DNA from: Exiguobacterium sp. BMC-KP | GTDB taxonomy: Bacteria > Bacillota > Bacilli > Exiguobacteriales > Exiguobacteriaceae | Direction of reading: 5' to 3' | DNA length: 64,000 nt | Assembly (NCBI RefSeq): GCF_001275385.1 | Contig: NZ_LGIW01000015.1 | Coordinates: 124,001-188,000 of the forward strand | In this document: positions 9,646 through 18,353 of the stretch, piece after piece | Layout: the number at the start of each line of letters is the position of its first letter | Numbering within the stretch: position 1 is the stretch's first letter | Notes under the pieces: generated by a model | Databases searched by the model: none | Seen by the model: the letters and a program-made list of their open reading frames with translations, nothing else | Told to the model about the DNA's origin: nothing | Position numbers and translations under genes: made by a program

Positions 9646-11291
9646 CGTTACGGAAACGATTTTTACTTTCAACGTTAGTGACGATTTTGAGTGTCGTCAT
9701 CTTGATGGGATGGACGTTATTCCAACTCCGTCAAATTCAGTCTTACAACGAAGACTACGGGAAACAGCTCGTTGAGATCTCAGAGCTTGAAACGAAGCTC
9801 TTATACGAACAGGCAGCATGGAATCGATTAGCCAGCCAACCGTCTGAGAGTCAATCGGAGCAGGTACAGGCACTGAGTAAAAAGAACGAACAGGCATTAA
9901 ACGAGTTACAGAAGACGTATTTGATTCCGGCATTCCAAGAAGAGTTGAACCGAGCAGATATGAAATATAAGACGCTTGCGGCGAAACGAACGGAACTGAC
10001 GGATGCGATGAATCCGATTGAGATTCGCTCGCACGCTGCACAGATTGAAGGGGTTCTCAGTGATCTATATACATTACACACGAAAAACGGAGAATTTTAC
10101 GATGTCTTACAACGTGAAGCAAAAGACGAAACATTGAATCTAACAAGAACCGTCCTCATTGCGACATTCGTCTTATTGGTTGGTCTCGCGCTGTATAACT
10201 GGTACTTCGCACGCAGTATCACGCGACCGATCAGCCGTGTCGTTCGAACTGCTGAGCAAATTTCAGACGGAGACTTGTCGCAAGAACTAGTTGTTTCTGG
10301 TCGAAAAGATGAGATTGGTCGACTTGAGACAGCTGTTGCACAAATGCAAGGAACGTTACACGAAGTCATCGGAACGATCAGTCGTTCGTCGAATACGATT
10401 CGTCAGATGAGTACGGAAGCGACGACAGAGAACGCGAATATCGTTGAAGTATCGGGTAACATGACACATGCAATCAACGAGATGGCAAGTGGGACACAAA
10501 CAGTGTCGGATGACATCCAGACGACGGTCAGTACGATGTCTGATATGCAACAGCTCTTTGAAGAGAGTGAACAACGTGCTCAAACCGCTTATGCAGAAGG
10601 ACAGGCAGCCGATCAAGTAATGGTTCAAAGTAGTTCCGTTATGGAACAACAGGCTGCATCATTACGGGCGTCTACTGAACAAAATCGCGAACTCGGTCAG
10701 AAACTGGAAGGTTTCTTAGAGCAGACGCAACAAATTGAGCAGATGGCGCAACTCGTCGCTGGAGTCTCCGCGCAGACGAATTTATTGTCACTTAATGCGG
10801 CGATCGAAGCGGCACGGGCTGGGGAAGCTGGTCGTGGATTTGCTGTCGTTGCGAGTGAAGTTAAAAAGTTAGCAGATGAGACACATGAAGCGACGCGTTC
10901 AATCTTCTCGCTTGTCCGTTCGATTCGCCAGGATGGTGCAATTTTACAAGAAGCACTCGTTCAAGCAGAGCGAGAACAGACGAATCAGGTTGAGAATTTT
11001 ACGCACGTCCAGCAAGCTTTTGGTGAAACGCGTCAAAAAGTAGCGAGTGTGACGGAAACACTCGATTATGTAACAAAGCAACTTGTGCACTCGAAACAAC
11101 AGGCGCGTCATGTCGTTGGTCAAGTCAGTACAGTTAGTGGTGTCATGGAAGAACTCGCAGCTGGAAATGAAGAGGTTGCAGCTTCGATGCGTGATCAACA
11201 AGCATCTTTTGAGCAGATTCATCAATTGATGCAAGAACTTGAGTCGACGACGGCGTCGCTTGACGGTCAAACGCATCAATTCAAAATTTAA
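9642..11291 (+). CDS. Methyl-accepting chemotaxis protein
   Basis: This 549-residue transmembrane chemoreceptor has TM1 at about residues 8-27 and a compact extracellular helical domain (28-165, four-helix-bundle size). TM2 (about 168-188) and a HAMP domain (about 190-243) precede the long cytoplasmic signalling coiled coil. The conserved hairpin tip around residues 378-410 contains [20 protein letters not shown], the CheA/CheW-binding region. It is translationally coupled (ATGA) to the upstream BMP lipoprotein. The extracellular domain is small and lacks a Cache fold, so sensing may go through the lipoprotein. No other chemotaxis gene is in the window. Confidence 0.93.
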   Translation: MTLRKRFLLSTLVTILSVVILMGWTLFQLRQIQSYNEDYGKQLVEISELETKLLYEQAAWNRLASQPSESQSEQVQALSKKNEQALNELQKTYLIPAFQEELNRADMKYKTLAAKRTELTDAMNPIEIRSHAAQIEGVLSDLYTLHTKNGEFYDVLQREAKDETLNLTRTVLIATFVLLVGLALYNWYFARSITRPISRVVRTAEQISDGDLSQELVVSGRKDEIGRLETAVAQMQGTLHEVIGTISRSSNTIRQMSTEATTENANIVEVSGNMTHAINEMASGTQTVSDDIQTTVSTMSDMQQLFEESEQRAQTAYAEGQAADQVMVQSSSVMEQQAASLRASTEQNRELGQKLEGFLEQTQQIEQMAQLVAGVSAQTNLLSLNAAIEAARAGEAGRGFAVVASEVKKLADETHEATRSIFSLVRSIRQDGAILQEALVQAEREQTNQVENFTHVQQAFGETRQKVASVTETLDYVTKQLVHSKQQARHVVGQVSTVSGVMEELAAGNEEVAASMRDQQASFEQIHQLMQELESTTASLDGQTHQFKI

Positions 11292-11300
11292 TGAACACAC

Positions 11301-11344
11301 AAAAAGTGCACTCCTTCTCGGGAAGAGAAGAAGTGCACTTTTTC
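11301..11344. terminator. Bidirectional terminator (chemoreceptor / M23 peptidase)
   Basis: A long hairpin with arms AAAAAGTGCACT and AGTGCACTTTTT, plus an inner TTCTC/GAGAA stem, sits between the convergent genes. A and T runs on both sides allow termination in both directions. Confidence 0.88.
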
Positions 11345-11354
11345 TTGAATCGAT

Positions 11355-12611
11355 TTAGAAGAAACTTTCTGGATCGAGCTCATTCGTCCGTCCGTTTGCA
11401 TCATACTGATACCCACCATCATGGATTTCGAAATGCAAGTGCGGACCTGTCGAGTTACCGGTACTTCCAAGCACACCAATTTGTTGTCCTTGTTTGACTT
11501 GTTGTCCTTGTTTCACGTTCAAGGCATTCATATGTGCATACACAGTCGTATACGTTTTTCCGTCGATGTTATGAGAGATATAGACGTGGTTGCCGTAAGG
11601 TCCACCTGAACTTGCTAAAATAACTGTCCCGCTCGCTGAAGCAACGATTGGCGAATTGAGTGGTCCAGCAAAGTCCGTTCCGTTATGATACGCGTAACCA
11701 TTACTTCCGCTTGCTGCACCCATTCCTTGAGAGACGGAGCCTTGAGCAGGTTTGATGAACTTACCTTTTGCTTTTGAGATGACTTTTGTACTGGCTTTAC
11801 TAACAGATGCTGGCGCTGCCGATTGTTTGGCAGCTTTTGCGGCTGCTGCCTTTTCTGCTGCTGCGGCACGTGCTGCAGCTTTTTCTGCTTCTTCCTGTGC
11901 CTTCAGTTGGGCCGATGCCTCTTTCAGGCTGAGGATGTTAGATTCGATTTTTTTCTTTTGCGATGTCAGACGTTTCAATAGCGCTGTTCGTTTTTGTTTT
12001 TCTTCTTTGAGTTCACGTTGTTTCTTTTTTAAAACATTACGATCTTCAATCAAGTCTTGACGTGTCTGTTTCAATTCTTCTTTCGCAGCTGCCAGTTCTT
12101 TTTTGTTTGATTCGTAATCTTTTAATAAAGAAGCATCGCTTTCCGCAATCGTATTGAAGGCATTGAAGCGGCTGATCATATCACCAACATCTTTTGCTCC
12201 GAACACGGCTTCGAGTAGGGGAGCGTTATCGGCTTTAGACTGACGAACGGCCAGACGATCACCGAGCATTTTTTCTTGTTTCTTGATTTTCTTTTGTAAC
12301 TTCTCGATTTTATCTTCGAGACGAGCGATTTGTTTTGTGTTTTCGTCGATCTTCTTTTGATTCTCCACGACTTGTAATGTCAGTCCATTGATTTGTTGAT
12401 CGAGTGCATACACTTGTTGCTGTGCTTTAGATAATTGATTATTTTTTTGAGACAACGCGTCACGTTGTTTCGATTGTTGTTGTTGGTTTTGTTGTTGCTT
12501 CTCTTTATATGAACTTGCCGCATTGACATTAGTTGTCGTCATGAGCGGACTGGCAAGTAAAGTAAGTGTCATGAGTGATAGCCCAAGTGACTTTCCGAAA
12601 GGTCGTTTCAT
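11355..12611 (-). CDS. Secreted M23-family (EnvC-like) peptidoglycan peptidase
   Basis: This 418-residue exported protein has a signal peptide of about 31 residues ending NVNA-AS. A very long Gln/Lys/Glu-rich coiled coil (about 35-250) and an Ala-rich linker (about 245-275) lead to a C-terminal LytM/M23 domain. The zinc-binding motifs are visible: HNGTD (HxxxD) and HLHFE (HxH), with the hydrophobic GNHVYISH core. Such coiled-coil M23 proteins cut peptide cross-links or act in cell separation. All metal ligands are present, so it may be catalytically active rather than a pure EnvC-type activator. It is monocistronic. Confidence 0.92.
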   Translation of the reverse strand: MKRPFGKSLGLSLMTLTLLASPLMTTTNVNAASSYKEKQQQNQQQQSKQRDALSQKNNQLSKAQQQVYALDQQINGLTLQVVENQKKIDENTKQIARLEDKIEKLQKKIKKQEKMLGDRLAVRQSKADNAPLLEAVFGAKDVGDMISRFNAFNTIAESDASLLKDYESNKKELAAAKEELKQTRQDLIEDRNVLKKKQRELKEEKQKRTALLKRLTSQKKKIESNILSLKEASAQLKAQEEAEKAAARAAAAEKAAAAKAAKQSAAPASVSKASTKVISKAKGKFIKPAQGSVSQGMGAASGSNGYAYHNGTDFAGPLNSPIVASASGTVILASSGGPYGNHVYISHNIDGKTYTTVYAHMNALNVKQGQQVKQGQQIGVLGSTGNSTGPHLHFEIHDGGYQYDANGRTNELDPESFF

Positions 12612-12953
12612 AAAGTAAGCGTCATTCCTTTCCCTTGTGAAGTGTTACCTTTCCCACTCTAACAAGAAAACCGGAAATTCAACTTTACAATTCTTTTAAA
12701 AAAATGCAAGAGAAGCTAGCGGAAAGTATGAAGAATTTATGAAAATAATAATGAGAAAATAAAATCACATTTAAAAACCGTTGGTACATAAGGAAATTTA
12801 GAAGTAGAATTTATTAATTTCTGAATGATGTCAGGAGATATATTTTTGTAACATCATATAAAGAGAGTGTTTATAAATGTTTAAAAAAGGTATTAGAAAA
12901 GTTTTGTGAATGAAAATAATAATAGAGTGCCTAAATCAGGCACTCTTCATGTA
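12612..12953. other. AT-rich intergenic region without a convincing gene
   Basis: About 340 bases, clearly more AT-rich than the flanks, lie between two minus-strand genes. The stretch next to 12611 holds the ribosome site and presumably the promoter of the peptidase gene; the far end holds the SDR terminator. The middle (about 12690-12900) shows only AT-rich sequence with tiny open frames that I do not regard as genes. Confidence 0.5.
12911..12946 (-). terminator. Terminator of the SDR gene
   Basis: AGAGTGCCT (12924-12932) pairs perfectly with AGGCACTCT (12938-12946). Read on the minus strand the stem is followed by ATTATTATTTT, fitting termination just after the SDR stop codon. Confidence 0.82.
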
Positions 12954-13703
12954 TCATTCTTCGTAAATCATCTTTCGTGTCATACCGCCGTCTAGGACGA
13001 GTGTTTCTCCCGTCAAGAAGTCGTTATCTGGATGCGTCAAATAAAGAGCGGCACGCGCGACATCACTTGGTTTTCCGACGCGACCGGCTGGATGTTGACT
13101 ATGGTCTTCAGGTGACAGCTCTTGATAGTCACCGGTTTCGATCCATCCAGGTGCGATTGCGTTGACAAGAATACCATCTTCTCCGAGTGAGACAGCGAGT
13201 GCATGCGTCAATGCAAAAATGCCGCCTTTCGTCGAGGCGTAGGATTCCGTGTGGGGTTCTGACATGAAGGCACGGGTCGAAGCAAGGTTGACAATCCGAC
13301 CACCAGTTTTACTTTGTTTCAAATAGGGGGTTGCTGCTTTCGTCGTCAGGAAAATACTGCGCAGATTCGTATGATGAACCCGATCCCATTCTTCAAGCGA
13401 TAGTTCGAGTAATGGTTTTCGAATCATGATGCCGGCATTGTTGATGACGATATCAATGCGACCAGTATGTTCAATCGCTTTTTCAATCAACAGTTGCACG
13501 TCTTTTTCGTGTTGGATATCGAGGTGATAGAAGTAGGCGGTGCCTCCATCTTCTTCAATTTGTTGAACTAGTTCGTCTCCGGTCATCTGATCGATATCGG
13601 CGAGAACGACGTTTGCGCCTTGAGCGGCATAGGTTCGTGCGAGTTCCGCACCAATCCCATTCGCAGCTCCGGTAATGATAACGGTTTGATTGACATGGTT
13701 CAT
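12954..13703 (-). CDS. Short-chain dehydrogenase/reductase (SDR family)
   Basis: This is a 249-residue classical SDR. The dinucleotide motif is TGAANGIG near residue 11, followed by NNAG, catalytic Tyr and Lys in YASTKG, and the C-terminal LDGGMTRKM. These give NAD(P)-dependent oxidoreductase activity, but the substrate cannot be read from sequence; a glucose-dehydrogenase or FabG-like activity is possible. The start at 13703 (MNHVNQTVIITG) has AAAGGA eight bases upstream, better than the ATG at 13712, which overlaps that site. A possible general-stress promoter lies upstream. It diverges from the DUF1232 gene. Confidence 0.85.
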   Translation of the reverse strand: MNHVNQTVIITGAANGIGAELARTYAAQGANVVLADIDQMTGDELVQQIEEDGGTAYFYHLDIQHEKDVQLLIEKAIEHTGRIDIVINNAGIMIRKPLLELSLEEWDRVHHTNLRSIFLTTKAATPYLKQSKTGGRIVNLASTRAFMSEPHTESYASTKGGIFALTHALAVSLGEDGILVNAIAPGWIETGDYQELSPEDHSQHPAGRVGKPSDVARAALYLTHPDNDFLTGETLVLDGGMTRKMIYEE

Positions 13704-13738
13704 AAAAATCATCCTTTCTGTAGCACTTCTCTCCCTTT

Positions 13739-13764
13739 TTTACCGTTCTGTCTTGTCCTGAAAC
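13739..13764 (-). promoter_or_regulatory. Possible sigma-B-type promoter for the SDR gene
   Basis: On the minus strand GTTTCA (13764-13759), 14 bases, then GGTAAA (13744-13739) resembles the general-stress consensus GTTTAA-N12-15-GGGTAT. One base differs in the -35 and about one in the -10. It is only suggestive. Confidence 0.35.
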
Positions 13765-13840
13765 CTGACAGGATTATCATCCGTAGGATCAGGGAAAGAT
13801 AAAAGCGTTGAAGTTATTTTAGAATGGGGGATAATAAGCC

Positions 13841-14275
13841 ATGAAATTTTCGAATCAACAATTAGAAAAACAAGAACATCAGTATGCTGAAGAAGCAAAG
13901 GATTATATCGATCGTCCGAAAAAGACGAATTCGTTGTTACAACGAGCAACTGCGAAGGTGAACGGTAACTCTCGTTTGTCCGTTGTCTTCTCTCCACTCA
14001 CATTATTCGTCGATATGATTCGCGCGTATCAATCAGGTGAATACCGTAATATTCGTCGTACGACGATCTTAAAGGTGATTGGTGCGCTCATTTATCTCGT
14101 ATCACCGATTGACCTTGTACCTGATTTCGTACTCGGATTCGGATTTGCGGACGATATTGCTGTCATTCTTTTCGTCACAAAGACAGTTTTTGAAGAATTG
14201 ACTCGTTTCAGCGACTGGCAAGATGAGCAACAAAAGCGTCGCACGCAACCATTACAAAGTGAAGATGCGTATTAA
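13841..14275 (+). CDS. DUF1232 (YkvA-like) membrane protein
   Basis: This 144-residue protein carries the DUF1232 signature LIYLVSPIDLVPDF followed by FGFADDIAVI at residues about 84-110, within one or two hydrophobic segments. The N-terminal half is charged (KQEHQYAEEAKDYIDRPKK). The family is widespread and its function is not established. The ATG at 13841 has a GGGGGAT site upstream. It is monocistronic between the divergent SDR gene and its own terminator. Confidence 0.85.
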   Translation: MKFSNQQLEKQEHQYAEEAKDYIDRPKKTNSLLQRATAKVNGNSRLSVVFSPLTLFVDMIRAYQSGEYRNIRRTTILKVIGALIYLVSPIDLVPDFVLGFGFADDIAVILFVTKTVFEELTRFSDWQDEQQKRRTQPLQSEDAY

Positions 14276-14296
14276 TTTCGCATTTAAATAACAGTT

Positions 14297-14327
14297 AGAG
14301 CGGCTTCTAATATGAAGTCGCTCTTTT
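14297..14327 (+). terminator. Terminator after the DUF1232 gene
   Basis: AGAGCGGCTTC pairs with GAAGTCGCTCT across a short loop and is followed by TTT. Confidence 0.8.
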
Positions 14328-14411
14328 GTATGTAAAAAGAGCCGTTTCCTGTACGCCCTCTTGAAATTTCGATACACTAGAAATAGTTGGTAAAGAGAGA
14401 GGAGGGCGAAA

Positions 14412-14975
14412 GTGGGACATCACTGGATGGAATCATACGGATATATTGGGATCATGATGACACTCATGTTTCCTTTTATACCGAGCGAAGTACCACTGGC
14501 GTATGCAGGGTATCTTGTGCATACCGCACAAGCGAATCTCTTATTCATGTTGTTCCTCGCTGTGCTTAGCTTCGTTATTAGCCAAAACCTCTTCTTTACG
14601 ATTGGTCAGTTCGGGAGTGAACGGTTATTGAATCGTTTGTTCAAATGGTTTCGGATTTCAGAAACAAAAATGCTTCAGTTTCAAACACAAATGGAGACGA
14701 AGGGACGCTATATTTTACTTCTGTCTCCGATGTGGCGGATCGGTTTTGCGATTGGAGCAGGTCTGACGGGTGTCTCGCGCTGGACCTTTACAGTCGTGAC
14801 GACGATTTCCTTCTTTCTTTGGTCGGCGATCTTCATTTGGGGTGGGAAAGCCGTTGGTCATGAATGGCGAAAACTGCATCACCTCAATCATCCTGTATTC
14901 TGGATTGGACTAGGGGTGCTCATTACTGTAATCTACTTGATCCAGAAAAAAAGAAAAGCAAAAAAAGAGATGTAA
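14412..14975 (+). CDS. DedA-family (SNARE-associated Golgi domain) membrane protein
   Basis: This 187-residue polytopic membrane protein has the family features FPFIPSEVPLAYAGYL near the N-terminus, the FGSERLLNRLFKW loop, and SPMWRIGFAIGAGLTGVSRW. A basic C-terminus (QKKRKAKKEM) ends it. DedA-family members include undecaprenyl-phosphate and phospholipid translocases and proteins needed for envelope homeostasis; the specific activity here is unknown. A GTG start at 14412 follows AGAGGAGGGCG. It is 13 bp upstream of a HAD phosphatase gene, so the two probably share a transcript. Confidence 0.85.
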   Translation: MGHHWMESYGYIGIMMTLMFPFIPSEVPLAYAGYLVHTAQANLLFMLFLAVLSFVISQNLFFTIGQFGSERLLNRLFKWFRISETKMLQFQTQMETKGRYILLLSPMWRIGFAIGAGLTGVSRWTFTVVTTISFFLWSAIFIWGGKAVGHEWRKLHHLNHPVFWIGLGVLITVIYLIQKKRKAKKEM

Positions 14976-14988
14976 AAGGAGTGGCAGC

Positions 14989-15621
14989 ATGGCAATTATC
15001 TTATTCGATATTGACGGTACATTGATTGACTCAACGGAACAAATGACAGAAGCGATTCATCGGGCGATGGATGATATGCCGCATCTTCCAAAACCTTCGC
15101 AAGCAAGTGTACAAGCAAGCTATGGTCTTGCAGGAAGTGCCTTTTGGCGCAAAGCGATTCCAGAAGCTTCAGAAGAAGATATTCGTTTAATTCGAAAAAA
15201 GAGACATGGACATTTAGAAGAAACGATGGCTGAACAGAATGTCTTATTTGACGGAATTCGATCATTATTGCAAGCTCTTGTTTCAGCGGGACATACAGTC
15301 TCGACCGCAAGTAATTGTGGTAACCACTATCTAAACCTTGTACTTGATAGTCAGGAAATTCGCTCGTTCTTCACGAGTCCGAAATGTTTGGAGTCGGTCA
15401 ATGGAAAAGAAAAAGCGGATATCTTACGCGCTCACCTGGAGGAGTTTGGAGAAGGATCTTACTGGATGATTGGGGATCGGTCTTCTGATGTTGAAGCGGC
15501 TCGTAAGGAGGATATGCCGGTCGTCTTGTGTCAATATGGTTTTGGTACGCAAGCCGAATGGGATTCGGCAGATTATGTCATTGAGACACCGCTCGAATTG
15601 TTATCGGTGATCGAAAAATAA
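14989..15621 (+). CDS. HAD-family hydrolase (phosphoglycolate phosphatase-like)
   Basis: This 210-residue HAD-superfamily protein has all four motifs: FDIDGTLID (nucleophile Asp7 and acid/base Asp9), STASNCGNHYL, a conserved Lys in NGKEKADIL, and MIGDRSSDVEAA for metal binding. A helical cap domain of subclass I sits at about residues 15-85. Gph/PpaX-like small-molecule phosphatase activity is likely, but the substrate cannot be named. It is probably transcribed with the DedA gene. Confidence 0.85.
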   Translation: MAIILFDIDGTLIDSTEQMTEAIHRAMDDMPHLPKPSQASVQASYGLAGSAFWRKAIPEASEEDIRLIRKKRHGHLEETMAEQNVLFDGIRSLLQALVSAGHTVSTASNCGNHYLNLVLDSQEIRSFFTSPKCLESVNGKEKADILRAHLEEFGEGSYWMIGDRSSDVEAARKEDMPVVLCQYGFGTQAEWDSADYVIETPLELLSVIEK

Positions 15622-15626
15622 ATAAG

Positions 15627-15678
15627 TAAAAAGCCAAGCTAGACACGTTGTTTCTTCAGACGGTCGGCTTGGCTTTTT
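15627..15678. terminator. Bidirectional terminator (HAD / PTS-IIC-like)
   Basis: AAAAGCCAAGC and GCTTGGCTTTTT arms enclose a roughly 27-base loop between the convergent genes, with A and T runs on both sides. Confidence 0.8.
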
Positions 15679-15704
15679 AGTAGTTAAAATTAATCAAGAT
15701 GCAC

Positions 15705-16763
15705 TTACTCGAAATCGAGTCGGTATGGTTCTGGACTCATCCATGGACGGAACTTTCGGAAGAGTAAGTGGAACAATAAACAGAGAATGACAGGCAAGAC
15801 GATAAAAAGACCTAGCACAAATGTCATATTAAACATGGTCCAGCCGCCTGACATCAGGTGTAACGCATTGATTGGGCCGATTAAACCGGACATTCCGAAT
15901 CCGGCACTAAACGGTGTACCTTGAACACCGAGCATACCTGCTAGTGCACCGAGGATTGCAGCGCTACACATGACAGGAAGGATCATCAATGGGTTTCGGA
16001 TGAAGTTCGCCATCTGGATTTTAGGAGAACCGAGAAAGTGAGCGATTGATGTTCCGCGTGAATTCGCTTGCCAACCGGCAATCGCAAGACCGAACCCGGC
16101 GGCACAGACACCTAGATTCGCAGCTCCGGCAGCAACTCCGGATAAACTGATCGCCGTTGCAATACCGACCGTCGAAAGTGGAGAGACGATGAGAACAGAA
16201 AAGGCGACGGCAATCAGAATGCCCATCAAGACGGGTTGAAGTGCCGTAAAGTCTGAGATGACATGTCCGATCGCTGCCGTGATCCGTGTAACGAACGGAT
16301 ACGTCAGGACACCGATTCCACCGGCACCGACAATCAAAATCGTTGGCATGACAAGGACCGTATACGTCTTGAAACGTTCACCAATCAATAAGACGATTGC
16401 TGTAGCAACAGCTGCCGTCAGTCCGGCATTAATGACGTCACCTGTACCGACGAAAACGAAGGTCGCATCTGCACGAGTCGCAACGCCTGATCCGACGACA
16501 GTCGCAAGGCCGATCGACGTGGTGGCAATCGGTGTCATTTTAAATTGCATCGCTACGGCAACGCCAATCACCATCGGTAAAAGTCGCATCGCGAGTGTTG
16601 TGGCATCTAAAACGTGTTGGGCACCGGAAATGTATGGCAACAATGCCTTAGCAAGCTCACCAAGTAATGCTCCTGGAATAAGGGCGACGAGAATTCCGAT
16701 ACTGAGTCCGTTTAAAACATGGACTGCAAATTGACGTGGATGACGCAAAATAGATGATTCCAT
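15705..16763 (-). CDS. PTS EIIC-like membrane protein, stand-alone
   Basis: This 352-residue protein has about ten hydrophobic helices (for example LSIGILVALIPGALLG near the N-terminus). It resembles the stand-alone IIC family of phosphotransferase-system sugar permeases. Glycine-rich reentrant segments such as GVAAGAANLGVCAAGFG and MSGLIGPINALHLM support this. No IIA, IIB, HPr or sugar-metabolic gene is adjacent, so phosphorylation-coupled transport is not demonstrated and the substrate is unknown. The start has GAGGAGAGG upstream. A TATACT -10-like element and a 13-bp palindrome lie in front of it. Confidence 0.75.
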   Translation of the reverse strand: MESSILRHPRQFAVHVLNGLSIGILVALIPGALLGELAKALLPYISGAQHVLDATTLAMRLLPMVIGVAVAMQFKMTPIATTSIGLATVVGSGVATRADATFVFVGTGDVINAGLTAAVATAIVLLIGERFKTYTVLVMPTILIVGAGGIGVLTYPFVTRITAAIGHVISDFTALQPVLMGILIAVAFSVLIVSPLSTVGIATAISLSGVAAGAANLGVCAAGFGLAIAGWQANSRGTSIAHFLGSPKIQMANFIRNPLMILPVMCSAAILGALAGMLGVQGTPFSAGFGMSGLIGPINALHLMSGGWTMFNMTFVLGLFIVLPVILCLLFHLLFRKFRPWMSPEPYRLDFE

Positions 16764-16827
16764 ACAAGTCCTCTCCTCATGTAATGCTTTTGTGCATAAC
16801 AGTATAAAAGTTATGAATTGTGTTTTA

Positions 16828-16840
16828 TCTTACGGTAAGA
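16828..16840. promoter_or_regulatory. 13-bp palindrome upstream of the PTS-IIC-like gene
   Basis: TCTTACGGTAAGA is a perfect palindrome with a central G. It lies about 65 bases upstream of the minus-strand start, just behind a TATACT -10-like box. It could be an operator for this gene or for the divergent oxidoreductase; no regulator is identified. Confidence 0.3.
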
Positions 16841-16951
16841 ACAGAAGGACGTCAAGAAAAAGTTAGAAAATTCCAAACAAGCAAAGGATTCGTCTTTCAG
16901 AAACGGAATTGTTACAGTGAAGAAGTACATTGAATGAGGAGGTCATGAATC

Positions 16952-17947
16952 ATGTCAGAACAACGTATCGTATTAGCGGCACGACCAAACGGAAAGCCAA
17001 CAGGGGAAACATTCCGTTATGAATCATTTGAGTTAGCAGAGTTACAAGAAGGGCAAGTCGCACTAGAGTCACTCTATATCTCGGTGGATCCATATATGCG
17101 GGGGCGTATGAACGATGCACGCTCTTATTCACAACCGTTTGAGATTGATGAGCCGATTCACGGAGGAGTCGTAGCACGTGTCATCGCGTCTAAAAGTGAA
17201 GCGCTCAAGTCAGGTGATGTCGTCGTCGGGATGCTCGATTGGGCAACGAAGATGATCGTCGATGCGAAAACCGTTCGTAAAATCGATGAACAGATCGCAC
17301 CAATCTCGACGGCGCTCGGTGTTCTCGGAATGACAGGAATGACAGCATATTTCGGATTACTTGATATCGGGAATCCACAACCAGGGGAAACGGTCGTCGT
17401 ATCGGCAGCAGCAGGGGCTGTCGGCTCGATCGTCGGTCAAATCGCGAAAATTAAAGGGGCACGAGTCGTCGGGATTGCAGGAAGTGATGAAAAGTTACAG
17501 CACTTAAAAGCAGACCTGGGCTTTGATGAAGTCATTAACTATAAAACGGAAGACATCCGGGAAGCGTTAGACCGGACATGTCCAGACGGCATCGATGTCT
17601 ATTTTGAAAATGTCGGTGGTGAGATCGGTGATGCGGTTCTGGATCGACTCAATCCATTCGCGCGTGTACCAGTCTGTGGTGCCATTTCAGGCTATAATGC
17701 ACAAGAGGACATCGGTCCACGCGTTCAATCGAAATTAATCATTGCGCGTGCACGCATGCAAGGCTTCTTAGTCGGTGACTACGGTAAACGATTCAAAGAA
17801 GCTGCTGAACAACTGGGGCAATGGGTCAGTGAAGGTAAATTACAATACGAAGAGACAATTTTTGAAGGTTTCGATCGTGTACCAGATGCTTTCCTCGGAC
17901 TGTTTGATGGATCAAATACAGGAAAACTCTTAGTAAAAGTCAAATAA
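16952..17947 (+). CDS. NADP-dependent oxidoreductase (YfmJ / PTGR-like, zinc-independent MDR)
   Basis: This 331-residue medium-chain reductase belongs to the leukotriene-B4 12-hydroxydehydrogenase/CurA group. The N-terminal catalytic domain has SVDPYMRGRM and LGMTGMTAYFGL. The nucleotide-binding domain has VVSAAAGAVGSIVGQIAK and VGIAGSDEK, and DVYFENVGG follows. Zinc-ligand cysteines are absent, as expected. Members reduce the C=C bond of alpha,beta-unsaturated carbonyls with NADPH, often in detoxification. It is monocistronic, ending in a perfect palindromic terminator. Confidence 0.9.
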   Translation: MSEQRIVLAARPNGKPTGETFRYESFELAELQEGQVALESLYISVDPYMRGRMNDARSYSQPFEIDEPIHGGVVARVIASKSEALKSGDVVVGMLDWATKMIVDAKTVRKIDEQIAPISTALGVLGMTGMTAYFGLLDIGNPQPGETVVVSAAAGAVGSIVGQIAKIKGARVVGIAGSDEKLQHLKADLGFDEVINYKTEDIREALDRTCPDGIDVYFENVGGEIGDAVLDRLNPFARVPVCGAISGYNAQEDIGPRVQSKLIIARARMQGFLVGDYGKRFKEAAEQLGQWVSEGKLQYEETIFEGFDRVPDAFLGLFDGSNTGKLLVKVK

Positions 17948-17948
17948 G

Positions 17949-17995
17949 CATAGAAAAAGAGGTTGCGGAATCATTCCGCAACCTCTTTTTCTATG
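17949..17995. terminator. Perfect 23-bp palindromic bidirectional terminator
   Basis: Bases 17949-17971 and 17973-17995 are perfect reverse complements around a single central base, with GAGGTTGCGGAAT arms flanked by A and T runs. It serves the oxidoreductase gene and the convergent 54-codon gene. Confidence 0.92.
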
Positions 17996-18004
17996 GCGTG
18001 ATAT

Positions 18005-18169
18005 TCATGAATCTTTTCGATCGCGTTCAAGTTCATCCGGATCAGGATCCGGATGCTGTGTTTCCGCAGGTTTGATCCCTGGATCCGATGTCTCGGCTGG
18101 ATCAGGATCTGGGTGAAGACCGACGTCTGCTTTTTCATCAGGTAAATCATGGTTTTTTTCATGTAACAT
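18005..18169 (-). CDS. 54-residue acidic Pro-Asp-rich small protein
   Basis: An ATG at 18169 on the minus strand, preceded by AGGAG, opens a 54-codon frame. The protein begins MLHEKNHDLPDEKADVG and contains two Pro-Asp runs (HPDPDPAE and HPDPDPDELE); it ends in DRKDS. It is hydrophilic and acidic, lacks membrane or signal segments and is probably disordered. A ribosome site, a clean stop and a terminator ten bases beyond the stop support a real gene. The function is unknown; I recognise no family. A longer frame on the same strand encodes only Arg/Ile-rich sequence and is the shadow. Confidence 0.65.
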   Translation of the reverse strand: MLHEKNHDLPDEKADVGLHPDPDPAETSDPGIKPAETQHPDPDPDELERDRKDS

Positions 18170-18353
18170 GTCCTGTCATCTCCTTTTGTCAGTACGTAGT
18201 AACATTTCCCCGTTTTTTAATTCCGAAACAATGAGAGTGTACAGCATTCGTTTTTGGAAAAACGTAAATGAGTTCCACGAACAAGAAAGCGAAACTGGTC
18301 GATTTCCTAGGAAATACAGGTTGACTGAAATGGAATGTAAGGAAAATCCAAAA

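Noticed and set aside
12877-12912. Ten-codon frame MFKKGIRKVL in the AT-rich gap
   Set aside because: Too short, in AT-rich sequence, with no terminator or conserved context.
17971-18162. 63-residue minus-strand frame overlapping the Pro-Asp-rich gene
   Set aside because: It runs into the terminator, has no ribosome site and encodes Arg/Ile-rich sequence; the other frame has all gene signals.
18225-18260. GAAAC ... CGTT resembling an ECF sigma promoter
   Set aside because: Spacer is 19 rather than about 16 bases and the -35 lacks the leading T.
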